64,000 bases of DNA from Williamsia sp. (GTDB lineage Bacteria; Bacteroidota; Bacteroidia; Chitinophagales; Chitinophagaceae), in contig JADCRZ010000001.1 in NCBI GenBank assembly GCA_015069695.1, forward strand, positions 310,001 to 374,000. The letters are read 5' to 3'. Position 1 is the first letter of the stretch, and each line of letters begins with the position of its first letter. Below, one piece after another: positions 8,268 through 17,323 of this stretch. A program made the translations under genes and the position numbers. The notes beneath the pieces were generated by a model. That model was not told the DNA's origin, searched no databases, and worked only from the letters and a program-made list of their open reading frames with translations.

Positions 8268-10073
8268 ATGAACAGATTGTACAAACAGGTGATCGCAATT
8301 GTTGGCGGGATAAGCATACTCTTCGCCGCGTGCCTGGGCGATGCGCAGCCTACTGCTGCCAGGGTCATAGCTGATTACAGGAAGGAGCTGGAAAGGGTAG
8401 CTGCAGAAACCGCGCAGTTGCAGCAAGCTGTGCAACAGCACAATGCCTTGCCGGCCCTGCAGCAACAGTTTAGAAAGGCAAGAGCCGCCTATAAAAAGGT
8501 AGAATGGCTGGCGGAATATTATTTTCCTTATACGGCAAAAAAGATCAACGGCCCGGCCCTGCCGGAAGTAGAGGCAGATGAGAAAAACGTAATTATACAG
8601 CCGGAAGGATTTCAGGTGGTTGAAGAAAGCCTGTTTGGTGACAAGGATGAACAAAAAAGAGCAGGGCTTTTGGAGCAGGTCGAGGTACTGCATGCAAACA
8701 TTGGCCGGCTCCGGTATGTTGCCGCCCAGCAGGAAACAACCGATGCCCATATCTTCGATGCCCTGCGCCTGGAAGTGTTTCGCATCATCTCTCTGGGCAT
8801 TACCAGCTTTGATTCGCCGCTGGCGGATAACAGCCTGGAAGAAGCTGCTGCTGCATTACAAGGCATTCAACACGTCCTTTCTTTTTACCCCGGCGACAAG
8901 CAAAACAAGCGGGTAGTAGAAACGATCGAACAGGCCATCCGCTTTGTCCGGTCATCAACCAGTGTTGATCGATTTGACCGGATGAAGTTCATCACCCAAT
9001 ATCTGAATCCCCTTTCCGCAAGCCTGCTTTCGCTGCAAAAAGAGCTGTCTATCCCGTTGTTTACCGAACCCCGTGCGCTGGCAGCCCGTGCTGCTACCTT
9101 GTTTGAAAAAGGGATCTTCCAGCCTGATTTCTATACACCCGGCATGCAGGCTTATAGCAATCCGCAAAAAGTAAAGCTGGGAGAAAAGCTGTTCTATGAT
9201 GGTATTCTTTCCGGAGATGGCAAGCGAAGCTGTGCGGGTTGTCATGCGCCTTCAAAAGCTTTTACCGATGGGTTGACCACCAGTTTTTCCGTAAACGGAA
9301 GGGCAACCCTCCGACGCAATGCGCCTACCCTGTTGAATGCAGCCCTGCAACCCGCGCTTTTTTATGACATGCGGGTCAACTACCTGGAAGACCAGGCAAA
9401 GGACGTGATCAGCAATAGGGATGAGATGCACGGTTCGCTCGAGAATACGGTCAGGCACCTCAACGGGAACAGTGAATACAAAAAACTTTTCAGCGGGGTA
9501 TTCGGCGGGGGAGCGGTAACGGAAATGCATGTAAAAAACGCGATAGCCGCGTATGTCCGCTCCCTGGTTCGCCTGAACGCCCGCTTCGATGCCTATATGA
9601 ATGGCCGCAGCACGGCCATGACCCAACTGGAGATCGATGGATTCAATGTCTTTACGGGAAGGGCCCGCTGTGCCACCTGTCATTTCATTCCCCTGTTCAA
9701 CGGCTCCAACCCGCCCCGATTCGACAAGATTGATGCCGAAGTAATTGGCGTACCTGCCAACCGGGACACCCTGCATCCGGCAGCAGATGGGGATGACGGA
9801 AAATACAACCTGTACAAAATACCGCTTCACAAGGGCGCTTTCAAAACTCCTACACTTCGCAACATAGAACTGACCGGGCCTTACATGCACAACGGCGTTT
9901 TCCCGACCCTGGAGGAAGTAGTCGAGTTTTATAACCGGGGCGGAGGCGCCGGCCTGAAACTGGAAGCAGAAAACCAAACCCTGTCAACAAACAGATTAGA
10001 TCTAACGGCTTATGAAAAAGAGTCTCTCGTCGTATTCATGAAAGCGCTTACTGATAGCAGTTATACGAAGTGA
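8268..10073 (+). CDS. Di-haem cytochrome-c peroxidase (MauG/CcpA family) lipoprotein with N-terminal helical domain
   Basis: 601 residues from ATG 8268. The N-terminus carries a lipobox (FAAC, Cys22). Residues about 30-290 are an all-helical domain with KVEWLAEYYFPYTAKKING and PEGFQVVEESLF, resembling imelysin-like domains. The rest is the peroxidase: GKRSCAGCHAPSKAFTDG (haem 1, Cys322-His326) and GRARCATCHFIPLFNG (haem 2, Cys468-His472), followed by KTPTLRNIELTGPYMHNG. The family reduces H2O2 or oxidises substrates using two c-type haems in the periplasm. The helical N-domain fused to it is longer than in classical 330-residue CcpA. It lies between the PhoX-like gene and a TonB receptor. Confidence 0.85.
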   Translation: MNRLYKQVIAIVGGISILFAACLGDAQPTAARVIADYRKELERVAAETAQLQQAVQQHNALPALQQQFRKARAAYKKVEWLAEYYFPYTAKKINGPALPEVEADEKNVIIQPEGFQVVEESLFGDKDEQKRAGLLEQVEVLHANIGRLRYVAAQQETTDAHIFDALRLEVFRIISLGITSFDSPLADNSLEEAAAALQGIQHVLSFYPGDKQNKRVVETIEQAIRFVRSSTSVDRFDRMKFITQYLNPLSASLLSLQKELSIPLFTEPRALAARAATLFEKGIFQPDFYTPGMQAYSNPQKVKLGEKLFYDGILSGDGKRSCAGCHAPSKAFTDGLTTSFSVNGRATLRRNAPTLLNAALQPALFYDMRVNYLEDQAKDVISNRDEMHGSLENTVRHLNGNSEYKKLFSGVFGGGAVTEMHVKNAIAAYVRSLVRLNARFDAYMNGRSTAMTQLEIDGFNVFTGRARCATCHFIPLFNGSNPPRFDKIDAEVIGVPANRDTLHPAADGDDGKYNLYKIPLHKGAFKTPTLRNIELTGPYMHNGVFPTLEEVVEFYNRGGGAGLKLEAENQTLSTNRLDLTAYEKESLVVFMKALTDSSYTK

Positions 10074-10114
10074 TCAGTTGTATGAGATTAGATTAGTTGG
10101 TGCGGTACTATGCC

Positions 10115-10234
10115 TGAGCCCACCCCTACCCCTCGAGGGAGGGGATAATACAAACGCCCTTCTTATGCCGCCCTGAAGACTTTGAATGCAAGTACCCTTC
10201 TTATCTCCTCCCTCGAGGGGTAGGGGTGGGTTCA
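10115..10234. repeat. REP-like inverted-repeat element, copy A
   Basis: Two 34-nt arms (10115-10148 and 10201-10234) are inverted copies with two mismatches, separated by 52 nt. Each arm contains CCCACCCCTACCCCTC and then a GGGGATAA/TTATCTCC-type end. Related elements occur at 40152-40300 and 44712-44790. It lies in the 373-bp gap between the peroxidase and the TonB receptor, a gap that otherwise holds only a small hairpin. Confidence 0.9.
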
Positions 10235-10383
10235 AGACTGTAATGCCCGGTACATCGATACAAAGTCCAATGCCTCGCCCAGCAAACCTGTCCGCACAAC
10301 AACTTATTAAAACAGCATGCTCATCATCAACCAAAAAATAAAATTTAAGTAGAAACGCTTATTTTTTTTAGATGAGAAACAGC

Positions 10384-10406
10384 GTGTTAACGCGTAGCGC
10401 TAACAC
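10384..10406. promoter_or_regulatory. Small inverted repeat upstream of the TonB receptor gene
   Basis: GTGTTAACGC and GCGCTAACAC flank a GTA loop, giving a 10-bp dyad with one mismatch 41 bases before the ATG at 10447. It could be a regulator-binding site or a leader hairpin. No function is assigned. Confidence 0.35.
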
Positions 10407-10446
10407 TGTTAATAGCAACATAATGCTGACTTAACAATTTGGTAAT

Positions 10447-13284
10447 ATGCCACGCATACTTTTGCCCGCAACAAAAAAACTGAATGTGAGATTCACTTTC
10501 TACTCCTTGCTAAGCTTCCTGTTTCTTCTGGTTCATAACAATGCATTTTCTCAGAAAGATTTGATCAAAATATCCGGCCGGATTATAGACGCTGATAACA
10601 ATACTCCCCTGGTGGGAGCTACGATTGTATTGGGCGCCGGCACCAAAGGCGTCAATACGGATGTGGAAGGAAACTTTTTCCTGCAGGCAGAAAAGGGAAA
10701 AAGGATTTCGCTGAAAGTTACCAACATCGGATACCAGCCTAAACTCCTCAGCGATATGCTGGTGAGTGAAGATTCAAGCTCAAACATCACCATTGCCATG
10801 CAAAAATCAAGCAGTCAGCTGGCAGGGGTGGTGGTTTCCAGTTCAGCCCGCAGGGAAAATATCAATTCCCTGTATACTGCGCAGAAAAACAGCTCTGCCA
10901 TCTCGGATGCGATCTCTGCCGAGGTGATCAAAAAATCACCCGACCGCAATACCAGTGAAGTGCTCCGGCGTGTAAGCGGTACTTCTATACAGGACAATAA
11001 ATTTGTTGTAGTAAGAGGCCTGAGCGAGCGCTACAATGCTTCCCTGCTCAACAACACAACCCTGCCCAGTACAGAGCCCGACAAAAAAGCCTTTTCTTTT
11101 GACATCATTCCCTCTTCCCTCATAGACAACGTAACCATTTTCAAATCGCCTACGCCCGATCTGCCAGGTGATTTTGCCGGAGGAACGGTGAAAATCTCTA
11201 CCAAGGATTACCCTTCCAAAAGCTTGAGTGAAATTTCTTTTTCTGCAGGTTATAACTCGCTTACCACTTTTAAGAATTTTTACTCCGGCTATCCGAACGG
11301 CTCGCTGGACTGGCTGGGATTTTTTGACAATTCCCGGTTGATGCCCGGCTCTTATGCCCGGCACAGAGGCGCCCAGTTCATCAACTTAAGTGATGAGAGC
11401 AAGCTGGCCATAACAAAGCAGTTTCCCAACACATATGGTTATCAGACGGCTTACAAAAGCCAGCCCAATCTGAGTGTTTCGTATACGGGCGGTAACACGC
11501 ACCTGATAAACGGTTCTAAAAAGATCGGTTATATCTATTCCGTGAGCTATAACAACGGCAGGCGGGTAGCAGACCGTTCAAGGGATGAGTATTCAACATA
11601 CGCGCTGCAGGATTACAGATACAATACCACCAACTATGATATGCGCAGCACCCTCTCGGCCCTGTTGAATGTGACCTACGCGTTTGGTAAAAACAAGATC
11701 TCATTCAAGAACCTCTTCAACAACGATTTTGTGAAAACTGCCGGCATCCGCAACGGCTACAGTGTTGTAAATACCAGCGACAGGTTTCTCTACAAAAGCG
11801 CCAATACAGAAGCGGCCGGGAACGGCATTCTGAACTCCCTGGTTGAAGGCATTCACAGCCTGAACAAGGGATTGACCATCGATTGGAACGCATCTTACGG
11901 ACTTACCTACAGATGGCAGCCCGATCAGCGGATCCTTACCTTCCACACCGATCCGAACCAGGACAATTATTACCTGAGCCTCGCCAACCAGAACTCTCCG
12001 GAGATCACCAATGCCGGCCGGGTTTATTCTTTCCTGACAGAAAATATTTACGGTGCTAATCTGAACGTAACCAAACAATTTACCTGGCTGGGCGAAACAC
12101 AAAAATTAAAATTCGGTTCGGCTAACTATTACCGTGACAGGGATGTGCAGGTAGATGCCCTTGGCTTTTCTTCCCTGAGCCCCTATGGCACCAAGATACC
12201 TGAAACAAAAAACACCACGTTCAGTACGATCTTTAGTCCGGCCAACATCGATGCCTACCAGGTTGTAATGGCAAACATCGGTACCAACTCAACGGACTAT
12301 ACAGGTACAGCCCTGCTCAATGCAGGCTATGTGATGCTCGATAATAAATTTTCAGACAAGGTGAAGCTGACCTGGGGCGCACGCGGAGAAAATTACGCCC
12401 AGGAGCTGAACACCAAAGGCAAACAGGACATCAAGCGCAACAATTTCGACATTCTTCCTTCCCTCTTGTTTACCTATGCCCTGAGCAACAAGGCAAACCT
12501 GCGGGTGGCTGCTTCGCAAAGTGTAAACAGGCCCGAGTTCCGGGAACTGGCTACCTACCGGGTATATGATTATGAAAACAATTTTATCGTGAGCGGAAAC
12601 GACCGGCTGGTAAGAAGCAAAAACACCAATGCCGACCTGCGCTACGAATGGTTCCCGGCACCGGGAGAAATTGTTTCTGCAAGCGTGTTCTACAAACACT
12701 TTAAAAATCCGATCGAACAAACAAACCAGGGCAACGATGTGCTGAGCTTTGCCAATGCCGACAACGCAAATGTATACGGACTGGAACTGGAGTTAAGAAA
12801 AAAGCTGGATTTTATCAGCAGCCCTGTCTTTAGCCACCTGGTCTTTTATTCCAACCTGGCCTACATCAAAGGATCTGTTCAGTTCAACGGTTTAAAGATC
12901 AACAGCCCGCTGCAGGGCCAGTCGCCTTACCTAATCAATGGTGGCCTGAGCTATAGCAGTGAAAACGGTGGTTTCTCGGTGAATGCTTTGTACAACAGGA
13001 TCGGACCACGCCTTAAGTTCAGAGCAATTGGTGGTGCTGGTAAAAATATTTTCGAAAAACCCAGAGATGTGGTAGACGTACAGGTAAGCAAAAAACTCGT
13101 GCAGGACAAGCTGGAGTTGAAGCTCACTGTAAGCGATATCTTTGCCCAGGCATTTACCTGGTACTACAAGTATGATGTTGATCCTTCCAAAACCGCTTAT
13201 AATCCCTCTACTGACCGCATCATCAATTCATACAAATACGGAACTACAACCACCATCAGTGTAAGATACAGTTTCGGAAAATAG
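10447..13284 (+). CDS. TonB-dependent receptor with carboxypeptidase-regulatory N-domain
   Basis: 945 residues. A signal peptide (hydrophobic segment ending NNAFSQ near 37) is followed by a carboxypeptidase-regulatory-like domain (ISGRIIDADNNTPLVGATIVL to residue about 115), a plug domain (RRVSGTSIQDNKFVVVRGL, FSFDIIPSSLIDNVTIFKSP, DLPGDFAGGTVKI) and a beta-barrel ending in SVRYSFGK. It imports a ligand across the outer membrane using TonB energy. There is no SusD partner next to it, so it is not a classical glycan-utilisation pair; the downstream beta-helix lipoprotein may act with it instead. Ligand unknown. Confidence 0.9.
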   Translation: MPRILLPATKKLNVRFTFYSLLSFLFLLVHNNAFSQKDLIKISGRIIDADNNTPLVGATIVLGAGTKGVNTDVEGNFFLQAEKGKRISLKVTNIGYQPKLLSDMLVSEDSSSNITIAMQKSSSQLAGVVVSSSARRENINSLYTAQKNSSAISDAISAEVIKKSPDRNTSEVLRRVSGTSIQDNKFVVVRGLSERYNASLLNNTTLPSTEPDKKAFSFDIIPSSLIDNVTIFKSPTPDLPGDFAGGTVKISTKDYPSKSLSEISFSAGYNSLTTFKNFYSGYPNGSLDWLGFFDNSRLMPGSYARHRGAQFINLSDESKLAITKQFPNTYGYQTAYKSQPNLSVSYTGGNTHLINGSKKIGYIYSVSYNNGRRVADRSRDEYSTYALQDYRYNTTNYDMRSTLSALLNVTYAFGKNKISFKNLFNNDFVKTAGIRNGYSVVNTSDRFLYKSANTEAAGNGILNSLVEGIHSLNKGLTIDWNASYGLTYRWQPDQRILTFHTDPNQDNYYLSLANQNSPEITNAGRVYSFLTENIYGANLNVTKQFTWLGETQKLKFGSANYYRDRDVQVDALGFSSLSPYGTKIPETKNTTFSTIFSPANIDAYQVVMANIGTNSTDYTGTALLNAGYVMLDNKFSDKVKLTWGARGENYAQELNTKGKQDIKRNNFDILPSLLFTYALSNKANLRVAASQSVNRPEFRELATYRVYDYENNFIVSGNDRLVRSKNTNADLRYEWFPAPGEIVSASVFYKHFKNPIEQTNQGNDVLSFANADNANVYGLELELRKKLDFISSPVFSHLVFYSNLAYIKGSVQFNGLKINSPLQGQSPYLINGGLSYSSENGGFSVNALYNRIGPRLKFRAIGGAGKNIFEKPRDVVDVQVSKKLVQDKLELKLTVSDIFAQAFTWYYKYDVDPSKTAYNPSTDRIINSYKYGTTTTISVRYSFGK

Positions 13285-13362
13285 AAATAGACTGGTTTGC
13301 ATAGCAAGTTGCACTGCCATCAACATGGCGGGTTAATCTGTACAATCTAAAAAATGGTAAAT

Positions 13363-14748
13363 ATGAAAAAGGTATTGCTAGCTGCCTTGTGCGGCTTTAT
13401 CCTGGCAGGAAGTTCGTGTGAGAAGAGCGATGATCAGCCCGACCCGGGCACCGGCACACCACCGCCCGCCGGCAGCACAGTGGATGTGCGCGGGGTCATC
13501 AAAACAAATACAACCTGGTCAAAATCCCTGGTGTACCGGCTGCGTGGATACGTGTACGTGACCGACGGCGCTACGCTCACCATTGAGCCCGGGACCAAGA
13601 TCGTTTCCAGCAAAGACTCTGCAGGCGTACTGGTGATTTACCGGGATGCCAAGCTCACCGCCGACGGTACTGCCGACAACCCCATTGTTTTTACATCCAA
13701 CGAAACCACACCTCAACCGGGCGATCTGGGTGGTGTAATCCTCGTGGGCCAGGCTACCGGCAACGGTAACCACAGTGTGATAGAAGGCGGTGTAGATCCG
13801 GCTTACAGCGCATTTGGCGGTACAAATGATGCACACAATTCCGGCATCCTGCGGTATGTGCGCATTGAATACGCCGGCAAAGCAGTGAACCCGGGTGATG
13901 AAGTAAATGGATTGTCTTTGTATGCGATTGGTTCAGGAACAACCATCGATTATGTACAGATCACCAGGGGGCTCGATGATGCCTTTGAATTCTTTGGCGG
14001 AACTGTCAACTGCAAACACCTGATCGCTTACAATTGCGCAGATGATGATTTTGATATGGACGACGGTTACCGTGGAAAGATCCAGTATGCCATCTCCGTA
14101 AAGGATCCGAAATTCACGGATAACAAAGGCACAACAGGTGACATCTCCAACAACTTCGAAGTAGACAACATCAATCCTTCCAATGGTTTCTTGTTTACCC
14201 GTGCCCCGATCACTTCCCCCATCTTATCCAACTTCACGGCTGTAGGTCCGAACAATGCAACCGGAACCAGCACGGATTATGGCTATGGCATGCGCTGGAG
14301 AAGAGGCGCCAAGTTTATCCTGGCCAATTCAATTGTAATCGGCGGACAAAGAGCCGGACTTGACCTGGATGATGATTCTACGGCTGCTTACTACAAACAA
14401 GGTGTGAGCAAGTTTTACAACAGCCTGCTGCATGCTTATCAAAAGCCGTTTAACCTGGACAGGCTGGTTGCCACACCCCGGCCGCTTGATTCAGCTGCCC
14501 TGGCTTCGATTACAACCGCCACCAACGGAAGCGTGGTGTATACAAATGTATCCGACGTGAAGCTTACAGATGCATTTAACAATGCAACGCCCAATCTTAA
14601 ACCTGCCACCGGCTCACCTGCCCTTACAACAGCCGGTAAGTTTGATACAGGCGGTTTGGGTGATGCATTCTTCGACAAAACCGGCTTTATAGGTGCCCTG
14701 GATGCCAGCAACGACTGGACAGCCAAATGGGCCGTCTGGAACAAGTAG
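13363..14748 (+). CDS. Beta-helix-like lipoprotein
   Basis: 461 residues from the ATG at 13363 (MKKVLLAALCGFILAGSSC); the ATG nine bases upstream (13354) is possible but leaves a poorer signal. Lipobox Cys19. The body is repetitive beta structure: YVYVTDGATLTIEPGTKIVS, GTADNPIVFTSN, LGGVILVGQA, GILRYVRIEYAGKAVNPGDE, GTTIDYVQITRGLDDAFEFF and DDDFDMDDGYRGKIQYAIS, typical of a right-handed beta-helix surface lipoprotein. In Bacteroidota, proteins of this kind often follow a TonB receptor gene, as here (78-bp gap). It may help capture the receptor's ligand; that is inference. Confidence 0.75.
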   Translation: MKKVLLAALCGFILAGSSCEKSDDQPDPGTGTPPPAGSTVDVRGVIKTNTTWSKSLVYRLRGYVYVTDGATLTIEPGTKIVSSKDSAGVLVIYRDAKLTADGTADNPIVFTSNETTPQPGDLGGVILVGQATGNGNHSVIEGGVDPAYSAFGGTNDAHNSGILRYVRIEYAGKAVNPGDEVNGLSLYAIGSGTTIDYVQITRGLDDAFEFFGGTVNCKHLIAYNCADDDFDMDDGYRGKIQYAISVKDPKFTDNKGTTGDISNNFEVDNINPSNGFLFTRAPITSPILSNFTAVGPNNATGTSTDYGYGMRWRRGAKFILANSIVIGGQRAGLDLDDDSTAAYYKQGVSKFYNSLLHAYQKPFNLDRLVATPRPLDSAALASITTATNGSVVYTNVSDVKLTDAFNNATPNLKPATGSPALTTAGKFDTGGLGDAFFDKTGFIGALDASNDWTAKWAVWNK

Positions 14749-14778
14749 TATCGAGTAGTATTATAATTAGACAACAAC

Positions 14779-14813
14779 AAAGGGCATCAACGATCTAGTT
14801 TGATGCCCTTTTT
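14779..14813. terminator. Bidirectional terminator between convergent genes
   Basis: A perfect 12-bp stem (AAAGGGCATCAA at 14779-14790 with 14800-14811), a 9-nt loop and a T-run on the plus side (14809-14813). On the minus side TTTGTTGTTG follows. It serves the beta-helix gene and probably the GH1 gene. Confidence 0.9.
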
Positions 14814-14841
14814 GTATGGAGAATGTTATGGAAAAAATGGC

Positions 14842-16227
14842 TTACCGGTGTGTATGCTCTTTCATCACCAGCTCCCTTTCTTCCAGCATATTACCGAGAA
14901 AGCGGCCGTACCAGCGGCCGGACGATTTAATGATGCGCTGCTGCGTTGTAAAATCAACCCATACCAATCCGAACCGGGGATAATAACCCTCTGCCCATTC
15001 GAAGTTGTCGGTAAAGCTCCACACAAAATAACCGGTAACAGGAACGCCTTCTTGCTTTGCTTTTAACACCTGGCCGAGATAGTTCTGCAGGTATTCTTTT
15101 CGTTGCACATCATCTACTTCACCTTCTACTACCTGATCAGGAAAAGCAGCCCCGTTTTCAGTAACAATGATCTCTTTGACATTGCTGTACAGCGCCGTTT
15201 TTTTCAGGCAATGATAGATAGAGCCCGGATACACTTCCCAGTTCATGACAGTCCGATCCACCTTGCGTGCATCGGCCTTGATGATCTTTGCCTGCATGTA
15301 GGGCGTGAGATATGAATGGGTTACAATTTCCCGCGTATAGTTCTGGATACCGATAAAGTCCATGTCGAATGAAAGCCTGTTCTCATCTCCATCCCGGATA
15401 AAAGGCTCGAGCCGCTGCAGGATCTTTAAATCACGTACTGGGTAACCCAGTCCCAGCAGGGGTTCCATAAATGTCCTGTTCAGCAGGGCATCTACCCGGG
15501 TGGCGGCCATAAGGTCGGCAGGGGAGAAGGAGCGCCAGGGCTCTACATAGGTGCAGGAGAATGTAGTGCCGATCTTTAAGTCTGACCTAACGGAGCGGGC
15601 TACACGCCCGCCTTCTGCCTGGCAAAGGGCTGCATGATGAAGGGCTGCCAGGAAGTTGGAGAGGCCTTTTCTTCCCGGCGCATGCACACCCATAAAATAA
15701 CCGGCGCCTGTAAACACCATGGGCTCGTTGAGGATCATCCAGTTCTTTACCCGGTCGCCATAGGTTTGAATGCAGAATGCGACGTAATCGCTGAACCAGT
15801 GCAGGATGTCCCTGTTTGTCCAGCCGCCGCGCTTTTCCAGTTCGGCGGGCAGATCCCAGTGATACAGGGTGATCCAGGGTTCTATGCCTGCTTCGAGGCA
15901 AAAGTCAATCACGCGGTGATAAAAGTTTACGCCCTTCCGGTTCACTGCTCCGGTGCCTTGCGGAAAGAGCCGGCTCCAGGCCAGCGAAAACCGGTAATTG
16001 GGAATATTCATCCCGCTCATCAGGGAAAGATCGTGCGGGTAGCGGTGATAAAAGTTACAGCTTGTATGGGCGTTCTGGTTGTTGAAGATTTTTCCTTTGG
16101 TTGCAGAGAAATGGTCCCAGATCGAAGGGCCTTTGCCATCGAGGTTGTGCGCTCCTTCTATCTGATAAGCGGCTGTTGACACACCCCATTTAAAATCTGC
16201 ACCGAAATCTGAACGGGTATATTGCAT
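14842..16227 (-). CDS. Family GH1 glycosidase (beta-glucosidase type)
   Basis: 461 residues, the usual GH1 length. It opens with the family N-terminal signature (DFKWGVSTAAYQIEGAHN). The acid/base Glu168 is in WMILNEPM and the nucleophile Glu357 is in IIVTENGAAF; SFTDNFEWAEGYYPRFGLV near the C-terminus is also characteristic. No signal peptide, so it is cytoplasmic. It is the last gene of a three-gene operon with a glycosyltransferase (7-bp gap) and an LpxH-like phosphatase. GH1 covers beta-glucosidase, galactosidase and 6-phospho forms; the specificity cannot be set from sequence alone. Confidence 0.93.
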   Translation of the reverse strand: MQYTRSDFGADFKWGVSTAAYQIEGAHNLDGKGPSIWDHFSATKGKIFNNQNAHTSCNFYHRYPHDLSLMSGMNIPNYRFSLAWSRLFPQGTGAVNRKGVNFYHRVIDFCLEAGIEPWITLYHWDLPAELEKRGGWTNRDILHWFSDYVAFCIQTYGDRVKNWMILNEPMVFTGAGYFMGVHAPGRKGLSNFLAALHHAALCQAEGGRVARSVRSDLKIGTTFSCTYVEPWRSFSPADLMAATRVDALLNRTFMEPLLGLGYPVRDLKILQRLEPFIRDGDENRLSFDMDFIGIQNYTREIVTHSYLTPYMQAKIIKADARKVDRTVMNWEVYPGSIYHCLKKTALYSNVKEIIVTENGAAFPDQVVEGEVDDVQRKEYLQNYLGQVLKAKQEGVPVTGYFVWSFTDNFEWAEGYYPRFGLVWVDFTTQQRIIKSSGRWYGRFLGNMLEERELVMKEHTHR

Positions 16228-16234
16228 GATAGGT

Positions 16235-17323
16235 TTAGCCGGCTATGTATGCCAGCATCTTTTGTAAGCTTAATTTTCGCAATTCTTTGAGGGAGTGATC
16301 CCGTTTTTGCAATGAGCCCGTAGTTGCTCCGCCGGACAGGGCATGGCTTTCCAAAACATGGTCGATGATCTGTGCGGTCGTATCCGGATAATCGACCGCG
16401 ATCCGCTTGTCTGAGCGGAGCCATGCGTTGATTTTATCAGTATGTTTTTTTTTCAGGCTTTTGATCACCGGCACACCCATTGATTGCAGGGCAGCCGCAT
16501 TGCAGTGTTGCTCGTATTGATTTTTCATCGGTATCACCAGCAGCTTCTTGCCCATGTGGAGTGCTTCTGCGGGTGTTTCAAACCCTGCGCCGCATAGCAC
16601 GCCCGCTGATCGGGCCATGCTCTCCAGGAACGATTCATTGCTCACCGGGTAAACAGAAACATTGGCTTCCGTAAAAGCCTTCTTGTTGTGTTTGGAGAAG
16701 ACCTGCCATTGTACACCCTTGCATTCCCGCAGGACCTTCAGAATGCGCTCATCGTCGTAGGCGGGCAGATAAACTGTGTAATGCCCCTGGTTTACGGGCT
16801 CCAGTTCCCTTACCTGCCGGCGGATCACCGGTGTAAAAATATCTTTGTCGTAAGCGCCAAAATGAAAGCCATAGTGGTGGCTGGCGGGGGCATAATATTT
16901 CAGGATGGCTTTTCCTGCCAGGTCGGTGTGGGCCGGCTGTGGTGCTTTTTTATTGAGCACGGCAGCCTGGTGGCTCAGCGAAATACAAGGCTTGTTCCTG
17001 ATATAACAAGCCCAGGAAGATACCGGCTCAAAATCACTGATCACTAGGTCATAATCTTCTACCGGCAAGTGGCTGATCTCTTCCAGCAAACGGCGCAGGC
17101 GGCTCTTCTTATACGTTTCCAGCAGGTCTACACCGCCTTTTTTCCCAAATACAAAACCCAGTCCTTTGAACCGGTATTTGACCGGATAGGGAAGGGCCAC
17201 TTCGGCCTGCGAGCCGCTGATTACAAGATCGAGATCTGCCTTTCTGTGCAGAAGGGGTACAATATCCCTTGCGCGGCTGATGTGCCCGTTGCCGGTGCCT
17301 TGTATGGCATAAAGTACTCTCAT
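16235..17323 (-). CDS. MurG/GT28-like glycosyltransferase
   Basis: 362 residues. The N-terminus MRVLYAIQGTGNGHISRARDI has the glycine-rich loop and His of GT-B nucleotide-sugar transferases, and the C-terminal half has VLCGAGFETPAEALHMGKKLLVIPM, the GT28-like donor-binding region, then KNQYEQHCNAAALQSMGV. No signal peptide or membrane segment. Its start overlaps the stop of the LpxH-like gene by four bases (ATGA), so the two are translationally coupled. With a lipid-phosphatase-like neighbour and a glycosidase, it probably glycosylates a lipid or cell-envelope acceptor; acceptor unknown. Confidence 0.8.
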   Translation of the reverse strand: MRVLYAIQGTGNGHISRARDIVPLLHRKADLDLVISGSQAEVALPYPVKYRFKGLGFVFGKKGGVDLLETYKKSRLRRLLEEISHLPVEDYDLVISDFEPVSSWACYIRNKPCISLSHQAAVLNKKAPQPAHTDLAGKAILKYYAPASHHYGFHFGAYDKDIFTPVIRRQVRELEPVNQGHYTVYLPAYDDERILKVLRECKGVQWQVFSKHNKKAFTEANVSVYPVSNESFLESMARSAGVLCGAGFETPAEALHMGKKLLVIPMKNQYEQHCNAAALQSMGVPVIKSLKKKHTDKINAWLRSDKRIAVDYPDTTAQIIDHVLESHALSGGATTGSLQKRDHSLKELRKLSLQKMLAYIAG

